Shown piece after piece: positions 16,101 to 20,132 of a stretch of DNA of 20,132 nt. Source of the stretch: SYFY01 sp043719475. GTDB lineage: Bacteria > Pseudomonadota > Gammaproteobacteria > Pseudomonadales > Azotimanducaceae. The notes below the pieces were generated by a model that was not told the origin of the DNA, made no database searches, and was given only the letters and a program-made list of their open reading frames with translations. The stretch's first letter is position 1. Each line of letters opens with the position of its first letter. The DNA lies in the NCBI GenBank assembly GCA_043719475.1, contig JAYSTS010000100.1, positions 1 to 20,132 on the forward strand. The letters are read 5' to 3'. Position numbers and translations under genes: made by a program.

Positions 16101-16252
16101 CTCGTGATGATGTATGCCTGCTTGATCGGAAACGCAGGATCTTCTAGTCGACCGACGGTGTTGATACCCCACCAGCCGCCGAACAGGCAGACGAGCATGA
16201 GCATCCAGATGTACAACGGACGATTGATGGCGAAGGTGGCGATGTTGCCCAT
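13199..16252 (-). CDS. RND-family efflux transporter, inner-membrane pump (HAE1/AcrB-like)
   Basis: The 1017-residue protein has the size and duplicated architecture of RND pumps: a first membrane helix (IWMLMLVCLFGGWWGINTV), a large periplasmic loop, a helix bundle near 335-540, a second periplasmic loop and a final bundle. The proton-relay residues lie in TM4 as LVDNAIV: Asp403 corresponds to AcrB Asp407, while the AcrB Asp408 position is Asn404. Lys927 in GMLIKNCIVLVDE corresponds to AcrB Lys940. Many annotated RND proteins carry the same VDN. I chose ATG 16252, giving MGNIATFAINRPLYI, a typical RND start; the open frame runs further into the adaptor gene. It starts 13 bases after the adaptor stop. 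No outer-membrane channel gene is adjacent, so a TolC-like partner elsewhere is assumed. Substrates are unknown. Confidence 0.94.
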   Translation of the reverse strand: MGNIATFAINRPLYIWMLMLVCLFGGWWGINTVGRLEDPAFPIKQAYIITSYPGASAVEVEQEITDAIEASLQELPYLDHLVSKSVPGRSEIQIEIIESISGAEIRQIWDEVRRRVAEAAARLPPGAGTPYVEDDFGDVYGMLYAVTIEGYAPDVIADVARQMSNSLTQLDGVAKVATAGEPREGLFVEIANERLVRLGLPLDALLASVGAENRVVAAGSEIHGGRRLRIAPDLAFDSVEAVSDMRIGKPGSTEIFRLGDIANISRQPLEEQFHIIRHNGVSAITIGVSVVAEQNVVEVGDRVDVAIKELAANLPLGMEIIPIYRQHVAVRDSIEAFLYNLVASVFTVFAALFIFMGWRAGIVVGAVLLFTVLGTLWVMALCNIELQRISLGALMIAMGMLVDNAIVIAEGMVVGVAVGRSPADAAAQSVHRTQFPLLGATLIGIIAFAPIGLSDDNSGYFLRSLFQVVAISLFLSWILAITVVPLLGKYLLVDKTANVDGVAEDSIYQGWSYTPYRWLLGLGLRRAWTTTFIIVGITLACLWAAQFMKPGFFPTTNTPLFYVDVQLPQGADILTTQSLIADMEKSILADSGVTAVSSFIGRGASRFTATFRPEQPNPAYTQLVVRVGDVTQMPVIMLRLSAVFAAAATPADIQFYRMEFSPSGNSKIEARFAGDDPAVLRRLANETLAVYLKHDLIDRKINWRQATLDLVPDFDTVQARRSGISRQDVYSTLAYATSGVSIGLYRDNEKLVPIVARAPLRERGDIRKLGERLVWSTTQHQFVPMSQVVQKFEVRASDDLIWRRDRIRTINVLANPPPGLNATYVFNALRAEVEAIPLPHGFRLEWGGEYEGSEDANRLLIQKIPMTFGIMLLITILMFGRLRQAIVIWLTVPMIICGVVLALITTNLTFTFPAFLGFLSLSGMLIKNCIVLVDEMDKRILDDGLSLQSITTACLSRLRPVMLASGTTIAGMAPLLTDAFFKEMAVAIMGGLTFGTLLTLLAVPVFYRIALGRKIPK

Positions 16253-16265
16253 GGATGGCAACGCT

Positions 16266-17324
16266 TCAGGACTTGCGCAGTGGTTTGACGCGCATTCCAG
16301 GCTGCAACTGGTGTGCACCCGTGGCAATGATCCACTCGCCATCGGCGAGGCCGCTCATCACCTGGTATTGTCCCGCGGCCTGCGGAATGACGAGTACCAG
16401 TCGCTGCGCAACCAGTTCAGTCTCCGCATCGAACACCCAGACCGCTGTGGCGCCATCGGCAGTACTGGTTAACGCAGCGGCAGGAACAAGAATCTGACTG
16501 GCTGTTGTTTCACCTTCCAGCACAAGACGCACGGTCGCAGTCATGCCGGGCAGGATGTTCCATTGTTTGGGCGGCGCCATGGTCAACGTCACGTCGTAGG
16601 TTTGTGCAACGGCGTCGGCCTCACCTCGATTTTCTCGATACTGCAGCGGAAACACCTCGTTGGGGATAAAGGGAAAGGTGGCGGTGATCGAGTGAACGTC
16701 GGCGGTCGTAACTGTGGCAAACAGCAGCTCGGGAATGCTCACCGTTATCACCAGTTCGCCAAGGTCTGACAAACGTGCAACTGGATCTCCAGGTTGAACC
16801 ACGACAGAGTTATCGACGTAACGCTGGACGACGTAGGCATCGAAAGGCGCATGGATCTGGGTTTCGGCCAGGTGTTTGCGCGCTTGTTCCAGATGCACTT
16901 GCCGCAGGTCAAACAGTGCTTTTGCGTCATCGACGATGGACTGCGATACGACACGCTTGGTCAGCAGTGCACGTTTGCGCTCAAGATCCTGTGCGGCGAT
17001 TTGTTTCTGTACCTGGGCTTCGCGTACCGCCAGGTCGAATTCACGTGGATCAAGGGCAGCCACCAACGTGCCGGTCTGGATCGTTTCGCCTTCGCGAGCG
17101 GCGAGGTGAGTGATCCTGCCACCTACTTCGAACTTCAGATCAATCATCTGTGCGGCTTCGACCCGACCGACAAACTCGTAGGCGCGTTCACCGACCGATG
17201 TGCTGACCTGCAGGACATGCGCTGGCCTAACCGCCTGGTCAACCACTTCCGGAGGCGCTTCCTTCGAGCATCCTGGAAGGCCGGTGAGGAAAATCAGCAG
17301 AAGGGTAGTCAGGCGAACCATCAT
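16266..17324 (-). CDS. RND efflux periplasmic adaptor (membrane fusion protein), lipoprotein
   Basis: The 352-residue adaptor starts with a lipoprotein signal (LLLIFLTGLPGC, Cys19), so it is anchored to the inner membrane and spans the periplasm with the RND pump. Domain order fits the HlyD/AcrA family. The first lipoyl half contains FEVGGRITHLAAREGETIQT and ALDPREFDLA. A helical hairpin covers about residues 105-150. The second lipoyl half is IHAPFDAYVVQRYVDNSVVV then PGDPVARLSDLGELV, and a beta-barrel and membrane-proximal domain follow to KPLRKS. The ATG overlaps the TetR stop by four bases (ATGA), and a second ATG follows at once, so translation is coupled to the regulator. Together with the downstream pump it makes a two-gene efflux unit under the upstream TetR protein. 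Confidence 0.93.
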   Translation of the reverse strand: MMVRLTTLLLIFLTGLPGCSKEAPPEVVDQAVRPAHVLQVSTSVGERAYEFVGRVEAAQMIDLKFEVGGRITHLAAREGETIQTGTLVAALDPREFDLAVREAQVQKQIAAQDLERKRALLTKRVVSQSIVDDAKALFDLRQVHLEQARKHLAETQIHAPFDAYVVQRYVDNSVVVQPGDPVARLSDLGELVITVSIPELLFATVTTADVHSITATFPFIPNEVFPLQYRENRGEADAVAQTYDVTLTMAPPKQWNILPGMTATVRLVLEGETTASQILVPAAALTSTADGATAVWVFDAETELVAQRLVLVIPQAAGQYQVMSGLADGEWIIATGAHQLQPGMRVKPLRKS

Positions 17325-17869
17325 CGCGGCAGGCTCCGGGACAGTTGCAACAAGCGGTCAAAAAATTGCTCACGGTTGGCGATCTCCTCGGGGAGCAGGT
17401 TAAGCATGTCGAGAAATCGCAGACCTTCGGCAGCCAATAACAGAATATGGGCCAGTTGTGCGTCTGTTGTGTCAGCGCCGGCCTCACGGAAACGATCGGC
17501 GATGAATGTTTTTGCCGGGTTAAGAAGTGACGGGTCTTCTGCGGCTGCGGCCAGAATTGCCAGCGCCATGGCGCGTTCTTTGGGTTGTTGTTCCTGTTCC
17601 GCCTGGATCATTGGCACGATGGTCGGCTGTTCCTGAGCCGGCGGCTCCTCGCGCAGCTTTTGGATACGCTGTGTTGATGTCTCCATCAACAACGAAAGCA
17701 TGGCCTCCAGTAGTGCGCGTTTGGATGGGAAGTGATACAGCACCCCGCCCTTGGACAGGCCGGCTGCGGCAGCGACGGCGTCGATAGTCAGATGGGCGGC
17801 GCCGTTGGACTCGACGATGCTGACGGCGGTTTCAAGAATCTTCTGGCGGGTGGTGATCGGAGTGCTCAT
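17321..17869 (-). CDS. TetR-family transcriptional regulator, probable repressor of the adjacent efflux operon
   Basis: The 182-residue protein has the TetR N-terminal DNA-binding domain: RQKILETAVSIVESNG, then the helix-turn-helix AVAAAAGLSKGGVLYHFPSK (31-50) and RALLEAM. The remainder is a helical ligand-binding domain. The open frame extends upstream to 18328 but that part is the antisense of the MFS gene; the ATG at 17869 (MSTPITTRQK) gives normal family length. The start lies directly beside a perfect 11-bp inverted repeat, which points to autoregulation. Since the adaptor ATG overlaps the stop and the pump follows, the regulator, adaptor and pump form one operon, as in many efflux systems that respond to pump substrates. 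The inducer is unknown. No good ribosome site was seen. Confidence 0.93.
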   Translation of the reverse strand: MSTPITTRQKILETAVSIVESNGAAHLTIDAVAAAAGLSKGGVLYHFPSKRALLEAMLSLLMETSTQRIQKLREEPPAQEQPTIVPMIQAEQEQQPKERAMALAILAAAAEDPSLLNPAKTFIADRFREAGADTTDAQLAHILLLAAEGLRFLDMLNLLPEEIANREQFFDRLLQLSRSLPR

Positions 17870-17872
17870 ACA

Positions 17873-17902
17873 GTCACTGTACCATCTGGACGGTACAGTG
17901 AC
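17873..17902. promoter_or_regulatory. TetR operator candidate: perfect inverted repeat
   Basis: GTCACTGTACC (17873-17883) and GGTACAGTGAC (17892-17902) are exact reverse complements separated by eight bases. The element starts three bases before the TetR start codon (upstream on the minus strand) and would overlap the promoter or 5' leader. Size and symmetry suit two TetR dimers or one dimer on an extended site. Position makes autoregulation of the efflux operon the simplest reading. Confidence 0.75.
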
Positions 17903-17937
17903 GAGTGGCTGCCGCGCAGGCTCCTGGATGCGCTGGA

Positions 17938-19224
17938 TTAATCGCCGGTGACGAGTTCGTCCTTCAGATACTTGCCGGCGACGTAGTAGTGCCAGGCACT
18001 CCACAGATTGACGAGTGAAAAGATCATTAGCGCGTAACGAACCGAGTCGTCGCCATATTCGGGTTTGAGCAGATCGCTGACGATGCCGACCGCCTGTGGT
18101 CCCAGGCCAAGACCGACGATGTTGATGATGAACAGGAGCACAGCGGCCGCGACTGCGCGCATCCCCAGCGGAACCAGCCCCTGGGTCTGTGAGAAGGTGG
18201 TCGCCTGATAGAAGTTGCCCAGCAGCACCGGCAACATGAGGAAGATCAGGGCTCCGGTGGCGGTCGGGGATAGATACACACCAACGGCAAAAGGAGTGGA
18301 TAGCACCAGGGCAACCGACACAATCCACAGAAACCAGCGGGTGTCCCGACTGCCGAATTTATCTGCGAGAAAACCACCCAATACGATCCCGATGCCGCCT
18401 GGAATGCCGAGAATCAGGCCGAGCCAGGTGCCGATTTCTCCGGACGACATGCCATGCGACCGACTTAGGAAAGAGGGCGCCCAGGTTGTTAAACCGTAGC
18501 CGACAAACGCGGTCAGTGCGCCGCCGATGGCCAGATGTCGAAAGGACTTCTTGGCCCATAGGTAACCAAAGGTCTCGGTGACCGACGGCTGTATGGCCGT
18601 CATGACACGACCTTCAGCCAGCCCGCGTGGCGGTTCGCGAACAGTCAGTCTGAAGATGATGGCGAGAATCAATCCTGGAATGCCGACCACAAAAAATGCC
18701 ACCCGCCAGCCAAAAAATTCTTCGATCCAGCCGCCGGCGATGAAGCCAAAGAGGATGCCGAGCGGAATTCCCAGGGCATAGATTCCCAACGCCGTTGCGC
18801 GTTGGTGGGCCGGGTAATAGTCCGCAATCATGGAGTGGGCCGGTGGACTGCAGCCGGCCTCACCCACGCCAACGCCGATTCGCGCTGCCAGGAGTTGCCA
18901 ATAGTTCTGGGCAAGCCCGGAGAGCGCAGTCATGCCGCTCCAGACGGTCAAGGCGATGGCAATGAGATTGCGTCGGCTGCTGCGATCTGCGAGGCGAGCG
19001 ATGGGAATGCCGAGTGTTGCGTAAAACAGTGCGAACGCAAACCCTGACAGGGCACCTAACGCGGTGTCACTGACTTGCAGATCGTTCTTGATGGGCTCAA
19101 GAAGAATCGAGAGAATCTGTCGGTCGATGAAATTGAATGTGTAGACAACGACCAGAATACTCAGCACATACCTGCGAGTGGCTGCGCTGAACAACGTTGG
19201 TGATTGTTGGTCCTGATTGAGCAT
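17938..19224 (-). CDS. MFS transporter, Spinster-like subfamily
   Basis: The 428-residue inner-membrane protein belongs to the major facilitator superfamily. The first helix ends in VVVYTFNFIDRQILSILLEP, the NFxDR form common in Spinster-like members. Motif A follows as GIPIARLADRSSRRN, and the fourth helix region reads ARIGVGVGEAGCSPPAHSMI. Length and hydrophobic pattern fit twelve helices. Proteobacterial members are often near catabolic genes, and their substrates are mostly unknown. I chose the ATG at 19224 because GGGAGG lies four bases upstream; the frame extends eight codons further without such a site. The gene ends 35 bases before the operator in front of tetR, on the same strand, so read-through into the efflux operon is possible. 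Confidence 0.92.
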   Translation of the reverse strand: MLNQDQQSPTLFSAATRRYVLSILVVVYTFNFIDRQILSILLEPIKNDLQVSDTALGALSGFAFALFYATLGIPIARLADRSSRRNLIAIALTVWSGMTALSGLAQNYWQLLAARIGVGVGEAGCSPPAHSMIADYYPAHQRATALGIYALGIPLGILFGFIAGGWIEEFFGWRVAFFVVGIPGLILAIIFRLTVREPPRGLAEGRVMTAIQPSVTETFGYLWAKKSFRHLAIGGALTAFVGYGLTTWAPSFLSRSHGMSSGEIGTWLGLILGIPGGIGIVLGGFLADKFGSRDTRWFLWIVSVALVLSTPFAVGVYLSPTATGALIFLMLPVLLGNFYQATTFSQTQGLVPLGMRAVAAAVLLFIINIVGLGLGPQAVGIVSDLLKPEYGDDSVRYALMIFSLVNLWSAWHYYVAGKYLKDELVTGD

Positions 19225-19341
19225 GTGTCCTCCCGGCGAGATCGGCATCCTACCGGTGCAAGCGGCACACGGCCATAAACGAATTTGCGGGGTGCAGGAG
19301 AAGCCGGGGCGGCCAACAGACAGTGGCCGGTAGATTGCTGG

Positions 19342-19383
19342 GATGTTGCTGGGCGACCTTGTGAAGATCAGACCAGCAACATC
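19342..19383. promoter_or_regulatory. Inverted repeat upstream of the MFS gene
   Basis: GATGTTGCTGG (19342-19352) and CCAGCAACATC (19373-19383) are perfect 11-base complements with a 20-base spacer, about 118-159 bases before the MFS start. No T-run follows on either strand. The 31-base centre-to-centre distance is near three helical turns, so it may be a protein-binding site or an mRNA hairpin after the small membrane protein gene. Confidence 0.45.
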
Positions 19384-19444
19384 ATCCGGAACGTTAGCCG
19401 TGCATCAACTGGATCGGTCATTTCGTGACCTTTCGGTTGAACAC

Positions 19445-19678
19445 TTAGGCAGCGAGCCGATCAACCACCGCGGCCGAGGACGTCTGGTCCACGGCCTGAG
19501 CTGGGGCATTAACCACAGATTGGTCGCGAAGCAAACGCTCTGCAGCGCTTGCGTCCAGACCACCCGTGGCTCGTGCCACTTCCAGCGCCCAGCGCTGACG
19601 ACGTTCGATGCCACGACCAAGCAATACGGCATAGCCCACCGCGAGTGAGGTGGCGATTAAAGCAAATACCCATTCCAT
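19445..19678 (-). CDS. Small single-span membrane protein (77 residues)
   Basis: The short frame has a strong ribosome site, AAGGAG seven bases before ATG, which makes it more than a chance ORF. The N-terminus MEWVFALIATSLAVGYAVLL is one hydrophobic helix, followed by a basic stretch GRGIERRQRW and a polar C-terminal part (ATGGLDASAAERLLRDQSVV) with helical character, so the protein is probably inner-membrane with a cytoplasmic tail. I do not recognise the family and give no function. It is on the same strand as the MFS gene, with 220 bases between, including an inverted repeat, so co-transcription is uncertain. The larger overlapping plus-strand frame has no such support. Confidence 0.6.
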   Translation of the reverse strand: MEWVFALIATSLAVGYAVLLGRGIERRQRWALEVARATGGLDASAAERLLRDQSVVNAPAQAVDQTSSAAVVDRLAA

Positions 19679-20014
19679 TACGGGTCTCCTTCCAAAGTTA
19701 CCGTCTGGCCCAAGGGCCGGATATGGTTGTTCTCGACAACCGGTTGGCGCTATGCCCGGTGAACGCTGGAGAGAGATTCGAGGGAGGAGGAGGAAGTCAT
19801 CTCACCGGCGCTGCACCGGGAGATAACGATGCAACTCTTTACACTGGGGTCCGCACGGCGTCCGCGCATTTAATCGCGGTCGACAGCGTCACTGCCGCCG
19901 CGCGCGCGGTGGCACGGTGGCAGTTGGACCATAAATGTTGCATGGTTCGTTTCATAGCGAGGAGGAGTCTAGCCGCTGCTGTATGGAAGTCCAGCGCTAA
20001 CTTGCTGGACCGCA
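19679..20014. other. Gene-poor interval
   Basis: Beyond the ribosome site of the small membrane protein at its left edge, I see no convincing gene here. Open frames on both strands have no good ribosome site and biased, low-complexity translations, for example near the CGCGCGCG run around 19900. No strong hairpin was found. Confidence 0.5.
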
Positions 20015-20132
20015 ACCGAAAATGCTGCGCAGGGATATTCAAAGCTTCGGAGCGATTGACTTTAGAGAAGGTCGGGATTGCAGCGGAAATCAAACCGTAA
20101 GGTCATAACCGATGAGTTTGGCAGATTCAGTC
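20015..20132. repeat. Dispersed repeat, copy B (continues beyond window)
   Basis: This copy matches 12862-12940 in the same orientation in two blocks, with about 39 additional bases (roughly 20056-20094) between them. The match is still running at the last base, at GGCAGATTCAGTC, so the true repeat is longer. In copy A the next bases lead within 25 bases into a REP cluster. No transposase or terminal inverted repeat is visible. Confidence 0.75.

Noticed and set aside
17870..18328. 5' extension of the TetR reading frame to 335 residues
   Set aside because: The first 153 residues are Arg/His/Cys-rich, are antisense to the MFS gene and match no TetR feature; the ATG at 17869 gives normal length.
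19549..20100. 183-residue plus-strand frame near the window end
   Set aside because: No ribosome site, low-complexity translation, and it overlaps the better supported small membrane gene and the dispersed repeat.
20015..20132. Insertion sequence end
   Set aside because: No transposase, no terminal inverted repeats and no target duplication could be found around either copy.

Overview
The window looks like chromosomal DNA of a Gram-negative, moderately GC-rich proteobacterium, most likely a gammaproteobacterium. The evidence is two lipoproteins with clear lipoboxes, a periplasmic PBP4-type enzyme, an RND efflux pair, and several clusters of short palindromic intergenic repeats of the REP type. 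I cannot name the genus. No rRNA, tRNA, CRISPR array, phage gene or intact transposase was seen.

Layout, left to right. (1) 3-1703: the 3' part of a GNAT acetyltransferase gene converges on a secreted serine hydrolase of the beta-lactamase fold. Palindromic repeats lie between them, and repeat ends supply both stop codons. (2) 1954-4575: an acyl-CoA dehydrogenase and a MaoC-type hydratase on the minus strand flank about 900 bases of decayed sequence. That stretch holds an unrecognised minus-strand gene with one stop and one frameshift, and a plus-strand TetR remnant without its DNA-binding domain. (3) 4690-11185: a tightly packed plus-strand series of beta-propeller lipoprotein, crotonase, 69-residue protein, Rieske oxygenase alpha subunit, short-chain dehydrogenase and NSS-family sodium symporter, divergent from MaoC. 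(4) 11205-12668: a PBP4-like D,D-carboxypeptidase on the minus strand with an unusual upstream region. (5) 12669-13198: a gene-poor stretch with a strong hairpin, a spaced direct repeat, one copy of a dispersed repeat and a third REP cluster. (6) 13199-17869: a tetR-adaptor-RND pump operon on the minus strand with a perfect operator-like palindrome in front of tetR. (7) 17938-19678: a Spinster-like MFS transporter and a small membrane protein, both minus. (8) 19679-20132: no convincing gene. The second copy of the dispersed repeat runs off the window end.

Working hypothesis: regions 2 and 3 form one catabolic locus. The symporter would import a substrate, the Rieske enzyme would hydroxylate it, the SDR would oxidise the alcohol, and the acyl-CoA dehydrogenase, MaoC hydratase and crotonase would process CoA-bound intermediates. 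The substrate is unknown. Two features argue against a textbook route. The crotonase lacks both catalytic glutamates of classical enoyl-CoA hydratase, and the Rieske enzyme has Glu where the bridging Asp usually sits. Neither a Rieske beta subunit nor an electron-transfer partner is encoded here. The gene roles rest on recognised motifs; the pathway is inference from gene order.
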